A stretch of 6,314 bases of DNA, taken from NCBI GenBank assembly GCA_028817685.1, contig JAPPPC010000200.1:1-6314 (forward strand), read 5' to 3'. Source of the DNA: Rhodospirillaceae bacterium. Lineage in GTDB: Bacteria > Pseudomonadota > Alphaproteobacteria > UBA8366 > GCA-2717185. Position 1 is the first letter of the stretch. Each line of letters starts with the position of its first letter. Position numbers and translations under genes: made by a program. Positions 1 through 5,995 of this stretch are shown piece by piece. The notes under the pieces are model-generated. The model saw only the letters and a program-made list of their open reading frames with translations, made no database searches and was not told the DNA's origin.

Positions 1-1086
1 CTGCCGCAACCGTCCTTTTCCGACACGTCGCTGGCCGAACACAACCACCTTTGGAACAAATAGCCGAGCGCGCGCGGCACCGCGGAATTTCGCGACGCCG
101 CCGCGGGCTGGTTGGCCCGGCGCTACGATCTGCCCTCCGGCATGCTTGAGCCGGCCCGCAATCTGCTGCCCTTGCCAGGCACCAAGGAAGGGCTGTTCCA
201 GTTGGCGCAGCTCGCCGTTCCCGGTCCGGAAGACTGGCCGGACGGGAAAAGGCCGGCGGTGCTGATGACCAACCCGACCTATCATGTCTACAAGGGCGCG
301 GCCGTCATGACGGGCGGCGAGCCGATCTACGTGCCCGCCACGGCGCACAACAATTTCCTGCCGGATTTCGAGAGCGTCGGCCCGGATGTGCTGGCCCGTA
401 CCGCCCTCGTCTATCTATGCAATCCGTCCAATCCGCAAGGAACGGTGGCCGACCAGGAGTATCTCGCGCAGCTGGTGACGCTGGCGCGGCGTTACGATTT
501 CATCGTCGCCTTCGACGAGTGTTACGCGGAGATCTATCGCGATGAGCCACCGACCGGCGCGCTCGAAACCTGCGCGCGGCTCGGCGGGTCACTCGACAAC
601 GTCACCTTTTTCCACTCTCTGTCGAAACGATCGAGCGGTGCTGGCCTTCGCTCCGGATTCGTCGTCGGGGCACCCGATCTGATCGATGCTTTCGCGATGC
701 TGCGCAGCACTGGCGGCGCGGTCGTACCGCTGCCCATTCTCGCTGCCAGCGCCGCGCTTTGGCGCGACGATGCACACGCCGCCGAGACGCGCGCGCACTA
801 CCGCACCCTGTTCGATATGGCGGAGCGCATTCTGGGTAACCGTACCGGCTTCTACAAACCGCCTGCCGGATTCTTCCTGTGGCTCGATGTGGGCGACGGC
901 GAAGCAGCCGCGCGTGCCTTATGGCGCGATTACGCGGTCAAGACCGTTCCCGGCGCTTTTTTCGCCTATCCAGACCCGACGACCGGCGAGAATCCCGGCA
1001 AACCCTATATCCGGGTCGCACTGGTGCACGACACGGACGATGCAGAGGAAGGACTAACGCGCATCGCCCGCTATCTGACGCGCTGA
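1..1086 (+). pseudogene. dapC: DapC-like class I/II aminotransferase (N-succinyldiaminopimelate aminotransferase), 5'-partial and interrupted by in-frame TAG
   Basis: Fold-type I PLP aminotransferase. The proteobacterial DapC family transfers an amino group from glutamate to N-succinyl-2-amino-6-ketopimelate, in the cytoplasmic route to diaminopimelate and lysine. Visible family marks are GTKEGLF (PLP phosphate region), NPSNPQG at 421-441, FDECY with the PLP-ring Asp at 514-516 and Tyr at 523-525, SLSKRS with the Schiff-base Lys at 625-627, and the substrate-carboxylate Arg in YIRVALV at 1012-1014. The frame is open from base 1, so the N-terminus lies outside the window. It is broken by TAG at 61-63, in HLWNK-stop-PSARGTAEFR, where relatives have Tyr. 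Similarity continues on both sides in the same frame, so this is a point change and not a frameshift. Downstream restart codons (TTG 112, ATG 142) lack a Shine-Dalgarno sequence and would drop the N-terminal region. It stops 16 nt before ftsK. As read it is a broken gene; a sequencing error is the main alternative. The exact substrate is inferred from family resemblance and context. Confidence 0.75.
61..63 (+). other. In-frame amber codon replacing a conserved tyrosine codon
   Basis: TAG sits between AAA (Lys) and CCG (Pro) in the aminotransferase frame. Class I aminotransferases typically read K/R-Y-P-x-x-x-G here, and this Tyr (Tyr70 in aspartate aminotransferase numbering) contacts the PLP phosphate of the partner subunit. 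One base change from TAC or TAT would give TAG. Recoding of TAG across the genome is unlikely, because lolA and the GST gene in this window both end properly at TAG. Confidence 0.8.
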
Positions 1087-1102
1087 ACGAGAGGAAACGA
1101 TC

Positions 1103-3448
1103 ATGGCGACACGCAAGAAAACGACTTTTCTTCCCGCCGGGGCGGAGCAGTTCTTGCGAGCGAAATCGCTCGAAGCCGGTGGCGTGTGTCTGATTGCCGT
1201 GGCCCTTGCGCTGCTGGCCGCGCTCGCCAGCTATCATCCGACCGATCCTTCATTGAATACGGCGACGGGTACCGCGGCGCAGAATTTGCTCGGCTATGCC
1301 GGCGCCCATGTCAGCGACATTTTACTGCAAACGCTTGGTTTGAGCAGCGTTCTGCTGGCCCCGATCGCGATCGGCTGGGGATGGCGTCTTTGGAAGGAAC
1401 ACGCGCTGCAGCAGCCCTGGCTACGGCTTACCCTGTTGCCGATTGGACTGCTTTTCACCGCGATCGCCCTTGCCACCTTGCGAACACCGGAAGCGTGGCC
1501 GTTGGCGGCCGGCCTCGGCGGCTATGCCGGCACCTGGGCACTGCATAGCCTCATCTCCGCAGGGCAGAGCGCGGGTCTTCCGATGGATGTCGCCATCGTC
1601 GGGCTGGTGTCCGGCCTAATCGCCGTCGTAACCTTCCTTTACGTCATCGGCTTCAGCGGGTCAGAGTGGTACAATGGCGCGCGCCGAACATTCAGCCTGT
1701 TCGGCCAAGCCCGCGGCGCCACACGTCATCTGGATCGCGTTCGCGACGCAATCGGCGGGTTCGTCACGGCGACGGGCCAGAAACTCGCGACGCCGACAGA
1801 GAGGATCGAACCGGTCTTGGAAACGGGCGCGCAGCCGCGCCCCGTCAAAGCCGATCTGGTACAAACCGAAAAACCCAAACCCACCCCCGGCAAAAAAGCG
1901 ACCGAACGGCAGCGCAGCCTGAAGCTCAGCAGGCCGAAAGGCGACAGCCAGCTGCCGCCGCTAGAGCTTCTCGAAGACCCGCCGGCGACGAACGATGCAG
2001 GGGCATTGAACGAGGAATCGCTCGAACAGAATGCCCGCCTGCTGATCGGCGTGTTGGAAGATTTCGGCGTCCGCGGCGAAATCGTCAAGGTACGGCCAGG
2101 ACCGGTCGTCACCCTCTACGAGCTGGAGCCCGCGCCGGGGACCAAGACCAGCCGAGTGATCGGCCTGTCCGACGATATCGCCCGCTCGATGAGCGCGATC
2201 TCCGTACGTATAGCAACAGTGCCCGGCCGCAGCGTCATCGGCATCGAACTGCCGAACGCCAAACGCGAAACGGTCTATTTGCGCGAGCTGCTCGCCTCCA
2301 GCGATTTCGAGGATTCTCGGGCCAAGCTACCACTGGTCGCAGGTAAGGATATCGGCGGTCTGCCGGTCATCATCGACCTGGCGCGCATGCCGCACCTGTT
2401 GATCGCGGGCACCACCGGATCGGGCAAGTCGGTCGCGCTGAACGCGATGATCCTGTCGCTGCTTTACCGCCTGTCACCGGACGACTGCAAATTCATCATG
2501 ATCGACCCGAAGATGCTCGAGCTGTCGGTCTATGACGACATTCCCCACCTGATGTCGCCTGTCGTCACCGAACCGAAGAAGGCCGTGGTGGCGCTGAAAT
2601 GGACCGTCCAGGAGATGGAGTCGCGCTATCGGGCCATGTCGAAGCTCGGCGTGCGCAATGTGGAAGGCTACAACAAACGCGTCGCCGAAGCGCGCAAGAA
2701 AGGCGAGGTCCTCACCCGCAAGGTTCAGACCGGATTCGACCCGGACACGGGCAAGCCGATCATCGAGGAGCAGCCGCTCGACCTGTCCCCCCTGCCCCTG
2801 ATCGTGGTCGTGGTGGACGAGATGGCCGATCTGATGATGGTCGCCGGCAAGGACATCGAAGGCGCGATCCAGCGCCTGGCGCAGATGGCGCGCGCCGCCG
2901 GCATCCATCTGATCATGGCGACGCAGCGGCCCTCGGTCGATGTCGTGACCGGCACGATCAAGGCCAACTTCCCGACCCGGATCAGCTTCCAGGTCACCTC
3001 AAAGGTGGATAGCCGCACGATCCTGGGCGAACAGGGCGCCGAACAGTTGCTCGGTCAGGGCGACATGCTCTACATGGCGGGCGGCGGGCGCGTGACCCGT
3101 GTGCACGGTCCTTTCGTCGACGACCTGGAAGTCGAATCCGTCGTTCAATTCCTTAAAACGCAGGGCGAGCCTTCCTATATAGAGGCGATAACCGATGAAG
3201 ACGGAGAGGCTGGCCTTGACGGATTCGACGAACCGGAAAAAACCGGAGACGAGCTTTACGACCGCGCGGTTGCACTGGTGGCGCGCGAAGGCAAGGCAAG
3301 TACGAGCTTCATTCAACGCCACCTTCAAATCGGCTATAACCGCGCCGCCCGTATTATCGAGACGATGGAGAAGGAAGGCGTTGTTAGCCAGGCAAATCAT
3401 GTCGGCAAGCGAGAGGTCCTGGTCGGCGACCACAGCAGCGCTGCTTAA
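1103..3448 (+). CDS. ftsK: DNA translocase FtsK
   Basis: Septum-located, ATP-driven DNA pump that moves chromosome ends across the division site and activates XerCD recombination at dif. The protein has 781 aa. A basic N-tail is followed by about four membrane segments (near residues 26-43, 73-92, 107-127 and 163-184). A charged, proline-rich linker (about 185-295) follows, much shorter than in E. coli and normal for alphaproteobacteria. The alpha domain (about 300-400) includes VRPGPVVTLYE. The RecA-like motor has Walker A GTTGSGKS at 436-443 and Walker B VVVVDE ending D572-E573. The C-terminal gamma winged helix runs from about 717 to 777, with IQRHLQIGYNRAARIIE at 737-753. Its N746, R750 and E753 match the spacing of the E. 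coli residues implicated in KOPS recognition. The ATG start has the purine-rich ribosome site GAGAGGAAA (1089-1097). The gene lies 16 nt after the dapC-like stop and overlaps the likely lolA start, which suggests one transcript. It appears complete and intact. Confidence 0.97.
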   Translation: MATRKKTTFLPAGAEQFLRAKSLEAGGVCLIAVALALLAALASYHPTDPSLNTATGTAAQNLLGYAGAHVSDILLQTLGLSSVLLAPIAIGWGWRLWKEHALQQPWLRLTLLPIGLLFTAIALATLRTPEAWPLAAGLGGYAGTWALHSLISAGQSAGLPMDVAIVGLVSGLIAVVTFLYVIGFSGSEWYNGARRTFSLFGQARGATRHLDRVRDAIGGFVTATGQKLATPTERIEPVLETGAQPRPVKADLVQTEKPKPTPGKKATERQRSLKLSRPKGDSQLPPLELLEDPPATNDAGALNEESLEQNARLLIGVLEDFGVRGEIVKVRPGPVVTLYELEPAPGTKTSRVIGLSDDIARSMSAISVRIATVPGRSVIGIELPNAKRETVYLRELLASSDFEDSRAKLPLVAGKDIGGLPVIIDLARMPHLLIAGTTGSGKSVALNAMILSLLYRLSPDDCKFIMIDPKMLELSVYDDIPHLMSPVVTEPKKAVVALKWTVQEMESRYRAMSKLGVRNVEGYNKRVAEARKKGEVLTRKVQTGFDPDTGKPIIEEQPLDLSPLPLIVVVVDEMADLMMVAGKDIEGAIQRLAQMARAAGIHLIMATQRPSVDVVTGTIKANFPTRISFQVTSKVDSRTILGEQGAEQLLGQGDMLYMAGGGRVTRVHGPFVDDLEVESVVQFLKTQGEPSYIEAITDEDGEAGLDGFDEPEKTGDELYDRAVALVAREGKASTSFIQRHLQIGYNRAARIIETMEKEGVVSQANHVGKREVLVGDHSSAA
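2790..2797 (-). other. Single KOPS-like octamer (GGGCAGGG on the minus strand)
   Basis: The plus strand reads CCCTGCCC just before the Walker B codons of ftsK, so the minus strand reads GGGCAGGG. This fits the E. coli FtsK-orienting consensus GGGNAGGG. It is the only match I found in the window. About one match is expected by chance in GC-rich DNA of this length, so function is unproven. Confidence 0.25.
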
Positions 3449-4067
3449 CGTCGGACGCTGCACCGCGGCGCTGCTGCTCCTGCTGCCGGCCTTCGCGGCT
3501 TCCGCCGCCAGCAGCCTCGCGTTGAACGACAGCGACCGGGCTGATCTGGCACGTATCGAGACCTACCTGAACGATCTCGATACCATGCAGTCGCGCTTCG
3601 TTCAGGCGAATCCGGACGGCACCCACTCCGAAGGCACGATGTATCTGCAGCGGCCGGGCAAGTTGCGTTTCGAATACGACCCGCCCGACCCTTATCTCAT
3701 CATCACCCATGGAAAATGGTTCATCTATGTGGATAAGGAGCTCGACGAAGCGACCTATCTGCCGGTCGACAAGACCCCGGCCTATTTCATCGTCAAGAAA
3801 GACATAAAGTTCGGCGGGAAGCTGCGGGTGGCGTCCTTTCAAAACGCGGACCGTGTATTCCGGATCGAGGTCGAGCAAGCCGACGAACCGGATTCCGGCC
3901 GGGTCATGATGATCTTCACCGACGCGCCGCTGCAATTGCGCAAATGGCAGGTGATCGACAGTCAGGGCAATCTGACCGATACCACTCTGATCAACCCGAA
4001 CTTCGACGTGCCGTTGAACGAAGATTTGTTCGAGTATGACGGCCCGACGCCGAGCAGCGGGAACTAG
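3399..4067 (+). CDS. lolA: Outer-membrane lipoprotein carrier protein LolA
   Basis: Periplasmic chaperone that takes lipoproteins released by the LolCDE transporter and carries them to the outer membrane. From ATG 3399 the product is 222 aa, close to family length. The signal peptide has Arg at 6 and 20, a hydrophobic core TAALLLLLPAFAA (22-34) and a probable signal peptidase I site after ASA (residue 36). Cys21 is not in a lipobox, so this is not a lipoprotein. The mature part shows the LolA pattern: QSRFVQ, then GTMYLQRPGKLRFEYDPP, with R85 at the position of the functionally important Arg43 of E. coli LolA. It continues with LIITHGKWFIYVDKEL and the C-terminal NPNFDVPLNEDLFEYDGP. The chosen start overlaps ftsK by 50 nt and has only a weak AGG at 3390-3392. 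No ATG, GTG or TTG lies between it and the signal core. CTG 3441 would give a more typical short n-region but lacks a ribosome site. Translational coupling to ftsK is likely. Confidence 0.93.
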   Translation: MSASERSWSATTAALLNVGRCTAALLLLLPAFAASAASSLALNDSDRADLARIETYLNDLDTMQSRFVQANPDGTHSEGTMYLQRPGKLRFEYDPPDPYLIITHGKWFIYVDKELDEATYLPVDKTPAYFIVKKDIKFGGKLRVASFQNADRVFRIEVEQADEPDSGRVMMIFTDAPLQLRKWQVIDSQGNLTDTTLINPNFDVPLNEDLFEYDGPTPSSGN

Positions 4068-4082
4068 CGGCTAAATTCACAG

Positions 4083-4113
4083 ACAACCAGCGTGGCCGTA
4101 AAGGCGGGGTTGT
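4083..4113 (+). terminator. Weak stem-loop after lolA, possible terminator
   Basis: ACAACC (4083-4088) pairs with GGTTGT (4108-4113). Inside it GCC (4095-4097) pairs with GGC (4103-4105) around the loop GTAAA, with unpaired bases between the two stems. No clear U-run follows (only TGTTT at 4121-4125), so it is a poor intrinsic terminator. Its place, 15 nt after the lolA stop and before a new promoter, fits the end of the operon. Confidence 0.3.
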
Positions 4114-4161
4114 GTCGGGGTGTTTGGAAAAACATCGACCGGCCAGCTGCGCTTTCTTGAC

Positions 4162-4208
4162 TCTAATTATACATATGGCTAATTTAATCTTATTATACGA
4201 TTGGCTAA
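4162..4208 (+). repeat. Two tandem copies of a 21-bp motif at 26-bp period, possible operator
   Basis: The copies are at 4162-4182 and 4188-4208. Both read TCTWATTATAC, then three variable bases, then TGGCTAA, with 17 of 21 positions identical. They fill the AT-rich patch (about 24% G+C) just before the monooxygenase start. The second copy contains the best -10 hexamer and ends 2 nt before the ribosome site, so a protein bound here would cover the promoter. The binding factor is unknown. Confidence 0.6.
4168..4196 (+). promoter_or_regulatory. Sigma70-like promoter of the luciferase-like monooxygenase gene
   Basis: A -35-like TATACA (4168-4173, 4 of 6 to TTGACA) is 17 bp from a -10-like TATTAT (4191-4196, 5 of 6 to TATAAT). 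Transcription would start near 4203, giving a leader of about 20 nt with the ribosome site AGGAG at 4211-4215. A better -35 hexamer, TTGACT at 4157-4162, is 17 bp from only a poor -10 (TAATTT, 4180-4185), so an alternative start is possible. The surrounding low G+C supports a promoter. Confidence 0.5.
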
Positions 4209-4223
4209 ATAGGAGCGAGGGTC

Positions 4224-5270
4224 ATGGAAGTCGGCTTGTGCAGTTTGGGCGATCACCGGGCCGATCCGGTGACCGGAGTCTGGACGACGCAGGATGAGCG
4301 GCACGCCCATATCATGGAATATCTGCTGGCCGCCGAACCGCTCGGCTTCGACACGCTGGTCTGCGGCGAGCATCATTTCTCCGGCTTCATCATGTCCGTC
4401 CCGCAGATCTTCCTCGCCTGGATCGCCGGCCAGACCGAACGCATCCGGCTGGCCACCGGCGTCACCCTGCTGCCGCACCACGACCCGGTCCGCATCGCGG
4501 AGGATTTCGCCACCCTGGACGTCGTCTCCGGCGGCCGCGCGGAAGTCTGGGTCGGCAAGGGCGTCGAGCCCTACGTCTACGCGCATTACGGCCAGGACTT
4601 CAAACAGGCCACTGCCATGCAGCGCGAGGGGCTCGACCTGCTAACCCGGCTCTGGACGGAAACCGACCTGACCTGGACCGGCCAATTCCGCCCGCCCCTG
4701 AACGGCGTGACCCTGCAGCCGCGTCCCGTGCAAACCCCGCACCCGCCAATCTTCATCGCGGCCGGCAGCCTGGCGTCGGCCGAGGAGGCCGCGCGGCTGG
4801 GCGTCAACCTGACCGTCACCGGTCTCAGCGCCGACCTCGACTCGATGCCGCTGATGCGCGACCGCTATCTGGAAGTCTGGGCGGCATGCGGCCACGCGCA
4901 CAAACCGCGCATCACGGTCCTGGCCCATGTCCATTGCGCGCCGACCAGCCAGGAAGCCTTCGATACTCTGCGGCAGTACCAACCGCCCTTCCAGTCCTGG
5001 GTGATCTCCAAGAAGACCGGCGTCACACCCGAAGAGGTCGAGCTGCCGTCGCGGATCACCAATTTCGGCAGCCCCGAATGCGTCATCGCCTGCGGCTCGC
5101 CGCAGCAGGTGCTCGACAAGATCTGCCAGATCGTCGAACTGATGGGCGCGGACCGGTACATCTACCAAGGCGACTATGGCGGCCAGCCCTGGCCCAAGGT
5201 CATGGGGTCACTGGAACGATTTTCCGACCGGGTCCTGCCGCAATTGAAAACGCTGGACCTGGCGGCCTGA
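4224..5270 (+). CDS. Luciferase-like flavin-dependent monooxygenase (LLM class)
   Basis: Cytoplasmic TIM-barrel oxidoreductase of the bacterial luciferase superfamily. Such enzymes use reduced FMN (some use F420) to oxidise organic substrates with oxygen; the substrate here cannot be told. The 348-aa length is typical. The first beta strand is MEVGLCSLGDH. GFDTLVCGEHHF (41-52) carries the family's Glu-His-His segment near the active site. The core signature ATGVTLLPHHDPVRIAEDFATLD, then SGGRAEVWVGKG, covers 77-113. HPPIFIAAGSLASAEEAARLG (173-193) is the usual phosphate-binding strand-helix. GSPQQVLDKI (291-300) precedes the C-terminal helices. ATG 4224 has a strong AGGAG site 8 nt upstream. 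No FMN reductase partner is visible in the window. The gene has its own promoter region with a repeated motif, so it is probably expressed separately from lolA. It converges on the GST gene. No truncation or frameshift was seen. Confidence 0.92.
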   Translation: MEVGLCSLGDHRADPVTGVWTTQDERHAHIMEYLLAAEPLGFDTLVCGEHHFSGFIMSVPQIFLAWIAGQTERIRLATGVTLLPHHDPVRIAEDFATLDVVSGGRAEVWVGKGVEPYVYAHYGQDFKQATAMQREGLDLLTRLWTETDLTWTGQFRPPLNGVTLQPRPVQTPHPPIFIAAGSLASAEEAARLGVNLTVTGLSADLDSMPLMRDRYLEVWAACGHAHKPRITVLAHVHCAPTSQEAFDTLRQYQPPFQSWVISKKTGVTPEEVELPSRITNFGSPECVIACGSPQQVLDKICQIVELMGADRYIYQGDYGGQPWPKVMGSLERFSDRVLPQLKTLDLAA

Positions 5271-5279
5271 CCAACCGCC
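5261..5279. other. Small GC stem-loop at the convergent gene ends
   Basis: GGCGG (5261-5265) can pair with CCGCC (5275-5279) across a 9-nt loop. It spans the monooxygenase stop codon and nearly all of the 10-nt gap before the opposing GST stop. There is no T-tract on either side, so it is a doubtful bidirectional terminator; readthrough into antisense is possible. Confidence 0.25.
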
Positions 5280-5280
5280 G

Positions 5281-5889
5281 CTAATCGGGTTTCCATTGCG
5301 TATCGCGAAACGCGGGCAGCGCGTTGGCCTGTTCGGACAGCGCGGCCAGCGCCGCCAATTCCGGGGAAACAAGGTCCGGATGCACGAGGCCGATATAATC
5401 GTACGCGACGACCGCGTTGATCACGTCCAGCCGCATGTCACCGGATGCAGCCATGGCGCCGCACGCCCCTTCCAGATAGGCGAGCCCGTCCCGGACCTGT
5501 TGCTTGATATAGTCGAGCCACGGCGCATGGACCAATTCCGCCGGCCGGCGGCGCATCTCGTAGGCCGCCGCGACGCCCTTCTCCATCACCCCGGTCGCCA
5601 TCGCCGAGTGGCGGAGTACCGCCCGCCGCGCCGCCCCGTCAGCCGGCAGCAGCCGGTGGTCGGGGTCGCCGATCTCCAGCAGATGATCGATGATCGCGGC
5701 GCTGTCGATCAGGACTTCCCCATCCTCCAACACCAGTGCCGGCACGCGCGCCAGCGGGTTGAATTCGGCGACGGCTTCCGGCGCGTCCGCCGTCGCCAGC
5801 TTGCGCCGTTCGTAGGGCAGGCCAAGAACCTCGATCACGGTCGCCGTGCGGCGGACGAAAGGGGACAGGTCGCGGCCGATAAGCAACAT
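5281..5889 (-). CDS. Glutathione S-transferase family protein (YibF-like)
   Basis: Soluble GST-fold protein of 202 aa, the usual size. The N-terminal thioredoxin-like domain begins MLLIGRDLSPFVRR, with the candidate catalytic Ser9 in SPFVR. FNPLARVPAL follows with the cis-Pro at 50, then EVLIDSAAI with D62-S63, which in GSTs bind the glutamyl part of glutathione. The rest (about 85-202) is the all-helical C-terminal domain. The SPFVR pattern resembles E. coli YibF, whose physiological substrate is not settled. The start at 5889 was chosen over an upstream in-frame ATG at 5943. It has a near-perfect AGGAGG 7 nt before it and begins directly with the first beta strand; the upstream ATG has no ribosome site and adds a proline-rich tail foreign to the fold. 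The gene ends at TAG, converging on the monooxygenase, and is divergent from the NTF2-like gene. A role in detoxification is inferred only from family. Confidence 0.9.
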   Translation of the reverse strand: MLLIGRDLSPFVRRTATVIEVLGLPYERRKLATADAPEAVAEFNPLARVPALVLEDGEVLIDSAAIIDHLLEIGDPDHRLLPADGAARRAVLRHSAMATGVMEKGVAAAYEMRRRPAELVHAPWLDYIKQQVRDGLAYLEGACGAMAASGDMRLDVINAVVAYDYIGLVHPDLVSPELAALAALSEQANALPAFRDTQWKPD

Positions 5890-5957
5890 GATTTTTCCTC
5901 CTGGAGCGGTCCGGAAATGCGCCGCGGGCGGACGATCGTTCATTACAGGTGAAATTC

Positions 5958-5965
5958 AGTATAGT
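5958..5965. promoter_or_regulatory. Possible overlapping divergent -10 elements in the GST / NTF2-like intergenic region
   Basis: On the plus strand TATAGT (5960-5965) matches five of six bases of the sigma70 -10 consensus and would drive the NTF2-like gene. On the minus strand TATACT (5963-5958), also five of six, would drive the GST gene with a leader of about 60 nt. No convincing -35 hexamer is found at standard spacing for either, so the call is weak. The 106-nt divergent gap (5890-5995) must nevertheless hold the start signals of both genes. It also contains the 8-bp palindrome ACGATCGT at 5932-5939. Confidence 0.3.
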
Positions 5966-5966
5966 G

Positions 5967-5979
5967 CGGCGAGACGCCG
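5967..5979 (+). other. Short GC hairpin just before the ribosome site of the NTF2-like gene
   Basis: CGGCG (5967-5971) and CGCCG (5975-5979) form a perfect 5-bp stem with the 3-nt loop AGA. The hairpin ends 2 nt before the Shine-Dalgarno AAGGAG (5982-5987). If transcription starts near 5972 or upstream, it could lie in the leader and affect ribosome access or mRNA stability. It could equally be an operator half-site pair. Confidence 0.3.
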
Positions 5980-5995
5980 GCAAGGAGAGAGACAC

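Noticed and set aside
112..1086. Treating the aminotransferase as a complete gene starting at TTG 112
   Set aside because: There is no Shine-Dalgarno sequence, the family N-terminal region is visible upstream in the same frame back to base 1, and a protein starting here would lack conserved parts.
1..1086. TAG reassigned to an amino acid in this genome
   Set aside because: lolA (4065-4067) and the GST gene both end at TAG at the expected family length, so general recoding is not supported.
1666..2346. Plus-strand open frame of 226 codons inside ftsK
   Set aside because: It is an Arg- and Ala-rich shadow in another frame of a well-supported ftsK.
3195..3398. N-terminal extension of lolA to an ATG at 3195
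   Set aside because: The extra 68 residues are the out-of-frame shadow of ftsK and would bury the signal peptide.
4112..4297. Small plus-strand ORF of 61 codons across the AT-rich gap
   Set aside because: It runs through the promoter region and into the monooxygenase in another frame, has no clear ribosome site and shows no recognisable protein pattern.
5890..5943. N-terminal extension of the GST gene to 5943
   Set aside because: It has no ribosome site and adds residues foreign to the fold, whereas ATG 5889 has an ideal AGGAGG.
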